Source: Stichopus chloronotus (Eukaryota; Echinodermata; Holothuroidea; Aspidochirotida; Stichopodidae). Taken from it: 64,000 nucleotides of DNA. The position numbers and the translations under genes were made by a program. The notes beneath the pieces are model-generated. The model was given only the letters and a program-made list of their open reading frames with translations. It ran no database searches and was not told the origin of the DNA. Shown piece by piece: positions 50,101-61,600 of this stretch (its first letter is position 1; each line of letters opens with the position of its first letter). Where the stretch lies: NCBI GenBank assembly GCA_021234535.1, contig CM037836.1, positions 28,882,769 to 28,946,768 on the forward strand. The letters run 5' to 3'.

Positions 50101-50624
50101 TCAAATCTTTTAATTTATCCATGCTGAGAGCTTGTCCAATATGGTAGGCTGCATGTGCATTAGTGCAACAAATAGGACTACTATCCAACGTTACTTGTGT
50201 GTATTCAGTGCATTTTGTAATTTGAGAATCTTGATGCTAAAAATTAGATCCCATGATGATAGGCAGGCATAATTCATGGTCAAATGGTACTTCAGTCTCC
50301 ATGCCAGACTTGCTAGTTGGCAAAAATCAGTGCTGTTTAGGCCCACATGGCATAGCAATATCCCTTGTTAAGACTTATCAGCACTTGGGATGTGTACTGA
50401 CAGTTTACTCAATGTCAGAGGGATCAACAATCAATAGTGATATTGAAAGCCAAGAAAGAATTTATAGAACCAACTCTATTTTACAGGCATGCATGTGTGT
50501 ACTTAGTAACTATGAGACACCCAGATTTACCTGGCAACTTTGTGGTGAATACATCGGGGTGTTCTTGATTTTCCTGCGGTGATTCTTCACAAGCAGCAAC
50601 CGCTGCATCTAAAGCCTCCTTCAT
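34495..50624 (-). CDS. NAA35: N-alpha-acetyltransferase 35, NatC auxiliary subunit (MAK10 homologue)
   Basis: Fifteen minus-strand exons join in frame to 746 residues: 50531-50624, 48752-48848, 48081-48270, 47265-47432, 46062-46172, 44032-44082, 42425-42508, 40996-41131, 39280-39458, 38614-38850, 38038-38136, 36972-37150, 35700-35907, 34873-35139, 34495-34635 (TGA). The human protein has 725. Diagnostic segments are [51 protein letters not shown], a Lys-rich block before VRPL, and the C-terminus KLLAGGHKR plus [19 protein letters not shown]35 is the large scaffold of NatC, which with NAA30 and NAA38 acetylates nascent N-terminal Met before hydrophobic residues at the ribosome. The start ATG (50622-50624) is inferred: it lies 38 residues before the conserved NW, against about 28 in human, and the exon extends upstream to a plausible acceptor. 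The extreme N-terminus is poorly conserved. Confidence 0.95.
38363..38600. repeat. Purine-rich (polypurine) tract in NAA35 intron
   Basis: About 240 bases are strongly enriched in A and G on the + strand (GAGAGGAGG and AGAGATGA-like words), hence C and T on the NAA35 sense strand. It begins about 15 bases past the donor at 38613. The tract is an imperfect GA-rich low-complexity repeat, not a gene. Confidence 0.8.
38614..44082 (-). CDS. NAA35: NAA35 exons 6-10, central region
   Basis: Exons 44032-44082 (51 nt), 42425-42508, 40996-41131, 39280-39458 and 38614-38850 encode the central helical part. Key segments are [56 protein letters not shown] and [21 protein letters not shown] purine-rich tract and an imperfect inverted repeat lie in the adjacent introns. 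Confidence 0.93.
40752..40872. repeat. Imperfect inverted repeat (foldback element)
   Basis: The left arm (TAGGGTATGGCACTC, AGGGGTTAATGC) pairs with the right arm (GCATTAACCCCT, GAGTGCATTATCCTAC) around a short centre, giving arms of about 35-40 bases with mismatches. This is typical of a short inverted-repeat transposon, here within the NAA35 intron between 39458 and 40996. No target duplication is evident. Confidence 0.65.
46062..48848 (-). CDS. NAA35: NAA35 exons 2-5, Mak10 N-terminal core
   Basis: Exons 48752-48848, 48081-48270, 47265-47432 and 46062-46172 encode the most conserved N-terminal core of the family. They carry [19 protein letters not shown], then [14 protein letters not shown], then [17 protein letters not shown], then [20 protein letters not shown]. 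Every junction is canonical and each segment aligns with the human order without gaps larger than a few residues. Confidence 0.95.
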
Positions 50625-50644
50625 GTTGCCCTTTCTTGATGTGT
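50531..50644 (-). CDS. NAA35: NAA35 first coding exon with upstream acceptor
   Basis: The exon leaves after TTGCCAG with donor GTAAAT at 50529-50530. The ATG at 50622-50624 has A at -3. A TTTGTAG acceptor just before 50644 suggests that the exon starts 20 bases before the ATG and that a 5' UTR exon lies upstream. In-frame codons continue through these 20 bases, so translation from an earlier exon is not excluded. The encoded acidic leader has no recognisable motif. Confidence 0.7.
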
Positions 50645-51339
50645 CTACAAATTCTGATTGAGTTGTAGTCAAGGCAACCAGTTAAATTAATTGGTCACAA
50701 CTTCCTTTCCTCCAACCAATAGCACTGTCAATGCCTTAAAAGGAATACAAAAGATAATGACTAAATTTCACAGAAATGTTTAAAATTTCTTCACTATTGA
50801 GCATGTATATATGTATGAAGAAGTGCAGGCATAGATGGCTATTTACTTAAAAACTTTTATTAAATGAACACTTTATGTCAAACATGAATCTTGTCAGCCC
50901 TTTTGTAACATCTTTCATTTTGCAAATATTAAGGTCAAAAGGTAATGAAGATAATGACATCAACACAAAGTATCACAAAACATCCAGATGCAAAATGAAT
51001 CCATGACAGAAAAGAGAGCTGTGACTATTGATCACCAGAACTACAGCCTACAGGCCTTGAGTTTACAATTTCTCTGGTGTGCTACAAACCACAATCCTCA
51101 GGATATTAAGGAGTGTGATAGGTGTGGTGTTCCACTAAACTTTAATACATCCATATGAGTTTCCATTCTTTATTCTTTGCAAAAAAATTTGCACACCTCA
51201 CAGAGATTTGAGGTGAGAGGTGGTGTACCCCAGGAGATTTCAGGTTCCTTACATATCAAGTATGGTGAAGTAATTGCAGATATACTGTATAGGCACAATA
51301 AGACTAGTTCTCAATAGACTGAACATTTTAAAGTTGTGC

Positions 51340-51740
51340 ATATTGTCCACATCTCATCAAGCTGCACTCCCCCACCCCCATGAAATGACTGCAACTGAGA
51401 CTATGTTTCAATTTTGTGAGAAGGAACTTTAGCAGAAATACTGTACAGTATCTACGCTACAGCTAGGCACAGGAACAGTGGTTTGCAAGAGGGTATCCCA
51501 AGTTTCTATTACTTTACCCTCATTAAACTTGATGACCCTCATTAAACTTGATGACCCTGTGAAAGTGTTGGCGACAATCTAAGTACAGTTTACCATTAAT
51601 CTTTGGTGAAAAAAATCCCAGGTTCCAGTACTACCTTGGATTATTATGACAAAATTTACTGAATGTCAAGATGGCTGCTGAAGTTACAACCTACACAAAC
51701 AATCAAATTGCAAAACACTTTGTAAATGCAACATACAACT
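51340..51740. repeat. Direct dispersed repeat, copy 1
   Basis: It shares ordered blocks with 53860-54210 in the same orientation: CTATGTTTCAATTTTGT, TATCCCAA, TTTACCCTCATT with AACA or AACT, GTGAAA, ACAATTTGCC-like, CCAGTA and GCTG with AAGTTGCA or AAGTTACA. A short tandem duplication of CCCTCATTAAACTTGATGA lies at about 51528-51558. Confidence 0.55.
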
Positions 51741-52093
51741 GAATAACTTGCTTCACTTAACATCTATATCTGTGTATAATACATGTGGCTATGGCCAGAC
51801 CCAAGACTGGTCCATGTCTGCATTACTTTCATCTTGCTTGAATTGATAAACATACTTATGTAAAAGAGTTTCATGTAATGTGTACAAACTCATGCAATGT
51901 CTACAGTGCAAGAAACCTTTCGTGTAACCTCTCCCTGGAGTCTTGATCACGAAGCAACTAATACATGAAGGTAAATTAGTTTTTCTTTACAACCACCAAT
52001 CACCCTACTCAAAACCAGTGGCAGCTTGTGGTCTAAATATTTGGAGGAGCAAATCGGTATTGTTGGGGATGAACCAGCGGCACCACCGGTGCC

Positions 52094-52116
52094 ATGGGAG
52101 CGCTCAGCGCTCCCAT
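52094..52116. repeat. Subterminal hairpin of the hAT element
   Basis: ATGGGAGCGCT and AGCGCTCCCAT are perfect 11-base arms around a single C. It sits about 80 bases inside the left end of the hAT element. Subterminal hairpins and repeats are usual transposase-binding or structural features in this superfamily. Confidence 0.85.
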
Positions 52117-52449
52117 CTACTGTGTGGGGTCCAGGGCTCCATGATATATACAAAACTGGGGGTGTTAAAACGAAGCATTTGTGTGTCTTCACATGGCATT
52201 TGGTGAGCATTAAACTGTCTCCAAAATTCTTAACTTCACCATTATTTTATTGAACTCAGTGTAACAACTGCCCGATGGTAGTGACTTCACTAAGGCAAAA
52301 GTGCCCTCACATATTCATCATTCATCTTGTTTCTAAGGAAAATATGTTCTGTTAATGGACAAAACACTGAAAGATTTACAATATTAAAGACATTATACAA
52401 CATAATTGCACATTGCAAAAATGCACGGCCAAGTTAAAGTTGAGAAAAA

Positions 52450-52653
52450 TTACTCACAAAGAAATGCTGATCGTCTTTCTTTCAAATGAGCAAACATTTC
52501 AATTACACATTGATTATAATTTGAATTTTCTGTTATAAACTTCTTTCCAATTGATAGCATAGCTAAAGCATTTAACTTACTATCAGACATGGTGTTTCCT
52601 TCAAAATGTCTCTTCAAAAATGGACAACTTTGTAAACTTTTGACTGTATTCAT
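52450..52653 (-). pseudogene. hAT transposase C-terminal fragment
   Basis: About 66 codons are open to a stop. The segment SDSKLNALAMLSIGKKF, followed by an ENSNYNQCVIEMFAHLKERR-type tail, fits the hAT family dimerisation region, where a Leu/Ala/Ser helix of the form RLNxLALLSI precedes a basic end. Upstream catalytic regions are absent. It lies wholly within the inverted-repeat-bounded element and is oriented with the element's 5' end at 53270. Confidence 0.7.
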
Positions 52654-53859
52654 GTTGCATTCATGTGAGGGTTTTGACGGAGCTCAATTAAACTTAACAC
52701 ATGAAGAGAACCAGAGCACCATTGAGTGCAAATATATACCCAAGCTGCAATAAGCATTTGACTCATAGTGTGTCAGACCACACTATGGATTTGCTACATA
52801 GGTCCTTCTATTTACATAGCTGATTAACTCGTTCTAAGTTACCGGTGTACGCATACATACAGTGCTAGGAAGCGAGACCAGGGAAGGCAAGTGGAAGGTT
52901 GCCCCTAGCTAGAAGAAACTGGCCACTCAACTTTCGTCAACTCAGCATATAAAATGCAAGTGCGCATGCTCATAACGTGTTGAGCAGGGCAGACTGCAAT
53001 CTTCCCATCTTACATGATGTATCTATATGGTAGAACAGTAAGCTGTAACAGCAGTTCCCTGGTTTAATTGGCAAAGACTGTTCTACGGCAAATAGCCTAC
53101 CTCCACTTAACAAACAAGCTTTTGTTGGAATGGAAAGGGATTGGCAAAAAAGAAAAATAATAAATTGTCGGCAATGTCTTCTCTAAATTTTGTTGTTAAA
53201 TTTATCCTTATTATTGGGAGTTTCTTGGAGGGGCAGTGCCCAAGAAGCCCATTGCCACGAGCCGCCACTGTTCAAAACACTTTCTCTTTGGGGGGGGGGA
53301 TGAAGTTGAACTAGTTTTAGTTGGTTCTTGGCAGATTGTCAGGTTTCCAACCTGCACAAAACAAGGTCATGTTAACATTTTCAGTTTGATCCAAACAAGT
53401 GTTTTCTTCAAGGAAAAGGAGGAGGAGTTACTTCACCTACTTTCCTCAACAAACATTTGCATTTTGAAAAAAAAAAAAACAATTATTGCATTTTCACCTG
53501 TTTTGGCACAGTTTTCAATTCTGGGTATGGGTGTACAGTATATGAGTGCACTTAACTGATATTGAGAAAATCAGAATAACCTCCATACATACAATAACAT
53601 GTACATACCCCGAGCATGTTGAGCAAGTGGGAAAGCGTTTAAGGTTGAGCATAGGGTTGAACACTTGGAACATAGTAAACTGAATTTGCTGAAGTTGATG
53701 CTCGTACTTTGGTGTGTAACAAAAGTAATTTGTCTTGATATTTGACTGCTATTTCATGTGTTTAACTTTTTTCTTAGAACTTGCAAGTTTTGCATTGAGG
53801 TTCCTAGCATATTAAAATGGCAGAATACGTGCAGCTGTGTACAAAGAGACTTACCCTAA

Positions 53860-54210
53860 CGTCAGTCCTCCATTTGCATATTATCCACAAATTGTAACCG
53901 CAAACCCCTCCCCCAATGCTGAGTATACCCAAGTCTATGTTTCAATTTTGTCAGGAAAAAAGTGAGTAAAAGAGAGTAACTATCCCAACATTTGTTTAGC
54001 CTAGCACCTTTACCCTCATTGAACATCAAGACGATGTGAAAATGATGGTAAATATCAAAATACAATTTGCCTTTGATATTTGGATAAGAAAAACAATTAA
54101 TTCCACAAGCTCCAGTATTATGAAGACTTATTGTACAAAATGAAGATCATGACAGCTGTTAAAGTTGCATAATTGCAGCCTATAAAAATGTGTGAATCTC
54201 AAAATATTTG
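53860..54210. repeat. Direct dispersed repeat, copy 2
   Basis: This is the second copy of the family at 51340-51740, on the other side of the hAT element. Its blocks occur in the same order and orientation with clear divergence. It may be a dispersed family or an old local duplication into which the transposon later inserted between copies. Confidence 0.55.
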
Positions 54211-54749
54211 TATAAAATATGCAAATAAAGATTCATGAATCTTTGATGCAACGAACAGTAATAAAGGCCCAACTAAACCTGCTTTGCTGAATATCAGTGA
54301 TCAGCAGCATTTATGTCAAAAACATCTAGACCTCTTTTTTTCAACAGCTGGGCTAGTTGGTCACAAATGAATGCAGCAATGGTAGAAAAAAATGGTGGGA
54401 TATCGATGTAACTTATGACTGTCATCACACAGTGCTGTCTGTGGCTGTTCAAGATAGTTCAGCAGGAATCTTGTAAATAAAACGGGACCACTAATGTCCA
54501 CTGGTTAACCCGCGCCGGGGCGCTGCAAGTACTTTTCCTCTATGCACCATCAGCCACCTGCTTAGTCAGGTGGCACACAGGTGAATACATGCAGCTGTGA
54601 GTGTGACCAGACCCAGTAGCACTTGCCATTCATCGGATGTTTCATAGCCGACGTGTTTGCCAAAGTTTGTGGTGTTTTTCGAGCTGGGTTTCCTACCTTG
54701 AAAAACATGGTCAACGAAATTTAAGACAATTTTTAGGTAATATCCAAGC

Positions 54750-55625
54750 TAGTATTGACTGATGTTAGGACTAGGCTAGGCCTAGCTGTTAGGCTTGAAA
54801 GTTATCCTTGTTCTAAACCCAATGCCCCCAATTGATAGGCACACAGGCTTCCCCCATATAGTGCTAACTCCTAGGCTAGTAGTAGTTCTAATACGTCAAG
54901 GACCCCTGTGGCCTAGGCTAGGCCCTAGCCTAACGATATTCGTTGATCTATTCTTTAATTATGTTTTGACCTGAGCTGACAAAGTTTTAAGTTGAGAGTT
55001 AATCAAAAGTTGCTATTGATAACTTACCGATAATTAACTTCGGCACCTAAGCCAGCAAAGGATACACTAGACCAAGGCTCTCCGGTCGCCGAGGGCCATG
55101 TGTGATTGTTGCTGCTACTATACTAATTAAGCTGTACGCATACTGCTTGCATAAGCTTAGGCTAGGCTCAGTTTGTTCCGTACTTCTTGCAGTCCTATCT
55201 AGCACTGCAGTATAGTAGCAGTAGCACTGCAACTAGCACTGTACTGTACCCAAATACAATACTGTATAAAAATACAATACAAATACGCTACACATGCGTG
55301 TGCTCACTAGACTCGGGAATAGCAATTGATATTTTATGTAGCCGTTTTGTGATATTTTAATTATGCTAGACCTGACGTTATATTATGCATGTGTTATACT
55401 GAAAGTGTATATTCCAAATCGGCTAATCATACATAGTAAAATGGTCAACTCTCACAAGTTTCTAATGAAAACAATTGAATATTGGAATACCCGGTTTTGC
55501 GAAAACAGTAAAATAAACTTCCATGAAGTTGTATTCCGCCAACATGACATTGCACGGACTCAGCCAAGAACTAGTATTTCCCTGTTAAAACTATCGTGGT
55601 GATTACTGAGAATGGAAAGTTAAGC
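54750..55625. promoter_or_regulatory. Probable bidirectional promoter region of NAA35 and TPGS2
   Basis: TPGS2 begins at 55626 on + and NAA35 lies on - . A strong minus-strand donor GTAAGT at 55022-55027 after TTAATTATCG could end a NAA35 5' UTR exon only about 600 bases from the TPGS2 ATG. Other minus donors occur at about 53852 (GTAAGT) and 54691 (GTAGGA after an ATGTTTTTCAAG). No TATA box is clear. The region is unusually rich in TAGGCCTA and CCTAGG-like palindromes. Transcription starts are inference. Confidence 0.4.
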
Positions 55626-58600
55626 ATGGCAGAGTCAGACTATATGCAAGCTTTTCAGAAGATCAGTCTCGGAATTGTTCCTCATTTAGGTAGGCCTACC
55701 AATCTTTTCCAAATGTTATTTGTTATTGTTAATGTCAGCTACTTCCAGTAAGCCCTCTAGTAGTAACGGCTAGGCCCTTGTACTAGTAGCAGCATTAGCC
55801 CTATACTTACTGTACAACTACAAGTTCTAAATTGTTTTCTAACATTTATGTACAGTAATTATGTATGTTGCATGTTGTCTGGTTATCTAACTTACTTTTC
55901 GATTTAGCAGTGGAAATAATTATTGTTGCTATATTGGTAACATTAAGCCAAGACAAGATTTTTTGCTTCAATCTAACAGTGATGTCACCAGATTTAGGCC
56001 TAAATTATTTTGGGGGCATGGGGGGAACAGTGATTGTGCAGGTCTCACTCCCAGTCAATACCCATGGCACTGCTGGCTCTACTGAGTGAAGTAAGCCTAG
56101 GCTAAAAAGAGTGAGGTCATTTGTCAATATGTAGAATGCCATGATCATTGACACAATGGTAAACGTCTTTCAGGTTGCTGGTCTTCTGCCGGTTGAGGAC
56201 ATTGAACCATCCCTAACTAAGAGCTGTCTGAATCTGAAGAAGAATTGGCCAGACTGGATAACAATCTTATCTTTGTTAGTTTTTGACAAGAGCAAAGCCT
56301 TGTTGGCAGAAATAAACTCACATTTCAGAAATAAAATCATGTTGCTTCTATTTTGATAAAATTTGGAATATTTTTGAACATTTCTTTTGAACACTTCCTA
56401 TATGCACGTAAATGTTCTCTACTGTACTATTTTAATTTTGTCATCTCCAAAGTCCAAACCTTATTCTTAGCTTTATTTCACCAACTATGAAGAGCTTCTC
56501 TTTATTAATGGTGTTACATTGTAGATTACATCAGAAGTGTATGTAGGCTGAAGAAGAATAAAAAGTGGCCCTTCATTGTTCAGTGATTCTTCCACATATA
56601 TAGCCGTATTTGGAAGAAACCCACAGTCTGTGGGTATTTATTTCCAAGACTGCACTTTGAATGGTTCTCATAATAACAACATTTGTCATGTTAAACTTTT
56701 TTCAGATAATTAAAAGCAAAGCCTTCATATTTCTGCCAGCAGATCGGTGATTCTAGAAAATGCTTGGTACACTGGTGTGCTGAGCAGTGAGTTTCAACCT
56801 ATGCATTAAATGTGTTCAGGCTAACTTATTCACACACTATCAGCTTTCAACTTGCACTGTTTTTTTTTTCTATTTAATTTGAACTCCTTTTTTTTGTCCT
56901 CAGAGAAACTTCCTGGAGTGAGTAATGTGATAGTTGAGGAAAAGTCACCGGCAGAACGTCACCAGCTTCTCATGTGGGAACAGCAAAACTCATGCTTTCT
57001 ACCAGATGACATGAAATCATTTTACATGACAACGAATGGTGTAAAGCTGTCATGGTGTATCAAATTTGATGGTTGGTAAAACACCAAAGGTTTTGACTTT
57101 TGTTCTGACTCTCTAGTATCTTTTGTTTAACTGGTTTCAGTATTTTGACTAATTTATCATTTCCATGTTTAGCCATAATGTCACTTTCCTAGTTACACAA
57201 ATTCACATCGGTGGACTTTTCCATGTTTTACAAGAATTGCCCTTTTTCATGTGTGTGTGTTTAGCATTTGTGAAGTATGTAACGATTTCTTCCAAATGCC
57301 ATAGGTTATCTGTGCTTGGGAGTCAGACATTTTATCGCTTTCTATGTTTTCCTCTTTGTTTTGAATTTGTTGCCATATATGTCGCTAGGTGGGGATGTTA
57401 TCATTAACAGTGCCACTTAAATGCAATGGAAATCAGAAACTTCACTAGTACTATCATTACCATTTCAATGCAGCTCTCATTGATAGCATTTGATTTATCT
57501 TCTGTCATGTTTTGTGAAAGATAAATAACAATGATCAAGAAGCTTTGTAGCATATACACAAGAATATAAAAAGTCAACAGTCCCCAACAAAGCTCTCCTA
57601 TTACAGAAGGATGCAAGATGGATGCAATGGTGCTTCTTTCATAATAAAATGAGAATGGAAAATAGAATAAAGAAACAACACAACGTCTGTTACTCAAGAT
57701 AAATTTATTTACAAGTATAGGCACAAAAGTTAAAAGCTACAGTCGAAACTTCTACCATCAAAACAAAAGAAATGCAAAGAAATCTCAAAACCAAATGCAA
57801 CAAACTATTTTTGATATATGACACCACTGCTGCCAATGCCATTTGGAACAGAACTAAATGTACATTACTCTCTCTACCCCACAAACTCAAACTTGGAGAA
57901 CAAATTAAATTCTGCAAAGTGATTAAATTCTCTCCCTCTTTGGACACCAACAACTCCAGACACAACACAAAGTCAGAGTCGATGCAGCAGAAGATTTCAA
58001 AGACATTGAAGAAAGCCGTCTGTCTTGAACATCCCCTCCTCATTTGTGCCACAACAGGAAGCTAAGAAATCCACTGTGGAACAATCCTAACCCCCATTAA
58101 TCTCTCTAGTGAGGTGTTGAATTTTGCTGAAATTTCACTTTTATCTAAAGGATCTTCGTTCTGCCCCACCCATAGAGATATTATTTAGTTAAAAACTATT
58201 CAAGATGTTGACAGCTTCGAAAGACATATATAAACTGCTGTATGCTTCCACAACAAAGAGGAAGGTGAAGATGACACTGCAGCAGAACCCAACCACTTTC
58301 CCTGGATACCATCTACCAACATCTGTATGCCCCCTAAAGCAGCATACCCAGAAGTGGAACTATTCCTAGCGAAAGGAAGGCAAGACATTTTTTATCCCAA
58401 TAACCAAAGAACACCTAAAGATAATCTCAGTGGGCCAGAACGTTTGGTTATCAACCAACTCCAAAATATGGTCCCCACCATCAGACTCCAAAATAAAGGA
58501 AGCAAATTTGTTATTATGAATAAAGTGCACTATATTAATAAAATGAACGATCAATTGCATAATCCTTTACATTATACTTCTGTAGAAAAGGACCCTACTG

Positions 58601-61600
58601 CATTGTTTTTTTTTTCCTAATGTGATTGACTGGGTTAACAAATGGGTGGGGAAAAAACAAAGTAGTTCAGAAATATGTATCTGGATAACAGAAGTAAATC
58701 CTGAGCCAGGCATAGCCTATGGCAACATCAAGACCCACAAAGATGGCAACCCTCTTCGGCTAATCACTTCATGCTGTGGTTTTAGCATCAAAAAGCTCTC
58801 TGCCTTCACTAAATTGTATTTCAAAACCTCTGGCCCCAAAACTACCTTCTGTCATCAAAGACACCACCCACTTACTTAATAAGATTGAGGAAGTGAATAA
58901 GCTAGGCCCTTTGCCAAATGCCACTTTACTTGCCTCATGGGAAGTAGTTGCTATGTTTCCAAATGTTGGCAACAATCTTGGAATTTTAGCGGTCTCGTAA
59001 TATCTCAACACCAGATATATTCTATTCTATTTATATTATAGCACCCAGTGTATTGTTGAGGCTGTAAAAATATGCCTTTCCTGCAACAATAGCCAATTTG
59101 GCAACAGGCATTTTGTTCAAAAGCATGTCACAGCCATGGGCTCAAAGAATGCCTGCAGTAATGCATACCTAGCAATGGGTATCATTGACGAACAAACGCC
59201 ATCATTTTCCAAAATAGCAGTCTAAACCAATGAGTTTCTACAAAAGTGAATTCTTTAAAATTGTGATTTGAGTCAGCCGACACTGTTCTGACTCATTTGA
59301 CATTGTTTTTCTTCCAGATGAAATCCTTCCAATAGGTTTAATGGAAATCAACAGCATTGATAAAATTTCTCAGGTGTCTGGCAATAAACAAACTGGGACA
59401 GATCACCCAGTATTAGCTGACTTGGAAGATAATGTCATCAAGAGGCAGAATTCACCTGACAGCGGTGTGTATATTAATATGTTCATGTTTCCTTTAGTTC
59501 CCAACATTTATCTACATGGTGATGATTCCAAGTCGTAACTTTTGCTTTGTATACATCAGTAACAGGCCATTTCTAATGCCGGCAATCCAAGTGTTTTCCC
59601 AGGAATTCACTGACAAGTGCATTTCAGCAAAGTACAGACATTCTAACATCAAGATGCTGGTGGGGGAATTTCAGGATTAAGACCCCATCTCAAAACTTAG
59701 AATTCATAGCTTAATCTTCTTCTGTATGCTAATTCTGTTGCTTTGGTCTCTCTTTTAATATGGATATTTACATTTTGTAACCATCAGTATATTACATTAA
59801 CTCAGTAACTGCAAACATTGATGGTAAAGAACCCCAAGTATGTGAAATCTCGGAATTTCTTGTTGAAAAAGACCCCAATATCACAATTTGACAAGAAAAG
59901 GTTAATAATAGCACACAAGCTTTGCTAATCTGTGTTTTTACCCTTTTTTTTCAGTGGATGGTCACCCACACTTTGATGAAAGTTGTCGCATCTTTGAGTT
60001 GGACCCATGTCGGCAAGCTGGTAAAGTCTGCTTGGTGTATCAAAATGCAGAAACTGGTTAGTCATTTTGTTACGTTATCCAGTTTATGACTGTGTCACCT
60101 AGCTTTCTGTCTTGACTTATTGCACATTTTATTTATTTTACCCAGGGACTCCTTCTCAGAATGCTGAAGTGTGGTTTCTTGATCGTTCATTTAGATGGCA
60201 TTTTCTTACCAGCACTTTCTCAGAATATTTTCAAATGATGCTGGTGCATATTGGCCTCCCTGAATGGCAGTACATATTCACTGACATTGGATTAAGCCCT
60301 CAAGCTCAGGTAAAGTCTATTTTCTTCATCAATCATTTTTGATAGCAGTGTATCAAATTCTACATAAATAGATGCTGTGGGATGGTAAATGCTCAAAAAG
60401 GCAAACAGTACTGGTTAAAATTCAAGAGCGCAATGCCAGAATAAACCTCACAGGCAATATAGAATTAGCAAGTTTATTTCAAACCTTGTAATGAAAGTGG
60501 ACTTTATGAGCACAGTACTTCAGAAACACCGGGAACACAGGAGCCAAACATTTGAAATTGTACCATGTTTAGCTTTCACCTAAAATTTCTTAGAGTATAA
60601 ATTTCCTGACTTACATGGTAGAGGGGTCCAAGGGGAGGTGATCTCTACCCTTTGGAAATTTTTTAATTAAATAATACTGAGGCACAAAATGGTGCAATCT
60701 GTGACTAGTTTGATTGTGCTGAATTGCAGTGCTGTATGAACTCCATTTTTACAAATGTGTTGTTTTGAGAACTGCATATTTCACTTCTGATTATGCAAAT
60801 TACCTCAAAGTGTAGATGGGGTGCAAAAACCTCACCCTACCCTTTCTTTTGTGCTTGCCACTGCTACCCATAGATGGTGACATAACTTTAGAATGTAACA
60901 ACAAGAAACAAAAGGATGATACCGCATAGAAGCAGAAAAAGAGACAATTTGTTTGGAAATGAAAACAAATAACCTTGCTGCATGCTTTATTCTTCAATGA
61001 AATCTTCATGATAAAAGGAGGATAGGTAATTGTAAAATACATCTTATATAACTTTTTGCACTTTCTTACTCCAAATTGAGTAGAAGCATACCTATAGATC
61101 AATGTCCATTACATAATAATGGTCGCACCCTTTGTATATATGCAGAGAGTTAGAAACTCTGTTGGGCAGGAAGTTTGAACATATCGTGTTGCCCATGAGA
61201 AGTTCATTTCAAAACGTCAAGGATGTGAATGAAACTGCTTTGAAATGGCTTAAAGAAGTCAGAAGACATGTTCCTTGCCTGAGATTCCCCTTTCATCTTC
61301 CTGCAGTTGTGACTTCTGGAATGACAGAGGAGGATTATGCAACTCTGAGAGGTTACTGCTTGAATTAAACAAAATTTGTCTTCTTTGCTTTTTAATATGT
61401 TTTGTTGGAACTTGTCAATGTATTATGTACGTATCTTGGAGTCAAATTCCATTTTAACCAAAGGATTGTTTGCCTATTCTATCCATCATTCACAGACGTG
61501 GTTCCACATGTTTTCACCGATGCGACTTGCTATAGATGAAGGTACAAAATCAAAGATGTTTTTGCACCAAGATGATGCGAGTGTTGAGGTCAAAATTGAC

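Larger units (their letters stand above)
52016..53270 (-). mobile_element. Decayed hAT DNA transposon with TIRs and target-site duplication
   Basis: The 1255-bp element starts CAGTGGCAGCTTGTGG and ends with the reverse complement of CAGTGGCGGCTCGTGG (14 of 16 matches). It is flanked by 8-bp near-identical sequences, CTCAAAAC at 52008-52015 and TTCAAAAC at 53271-53278 (7 of 8), as expected for hAT target-site duplication. On the minus strand at 52450-52653 a frame encodes the C-terminal dimerisation segment of a hAT transposase. The N-terminal catalytic part is missing, so this is an internally deleted, non-autonomous relic. A subterminal hairpin lies at 52094-52116. Confidence 0.85.
50645..55625. 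other. Head-to-head interval between NAA35 and TPGS2
   Basis: Five kilobases separate the first NAA35 coding exon from the TPGS2 start codon. They hold two diverged copies of a dispersed repeat (51340-51740 and 53860-54210), a hAT element (52016-53270) and, near TPGS2, candidate first exons for NAA35. No other coding gene is supported. Confidence 0.6.

Noticed and set aside
52450..52653. First coding exon of NAA35
   Set aside because: It is upstream and on the same strand, but the sequence fits a hAT transposase tail and lies inside a TIR-bounded element.
57404..57724. 106-codon minus-strand hydrophobic frame
   Set aside because: It reads through AT-rich DNA beside the retroelement relic; its hydrophobicity follows from T-rich codons and there is no family match.
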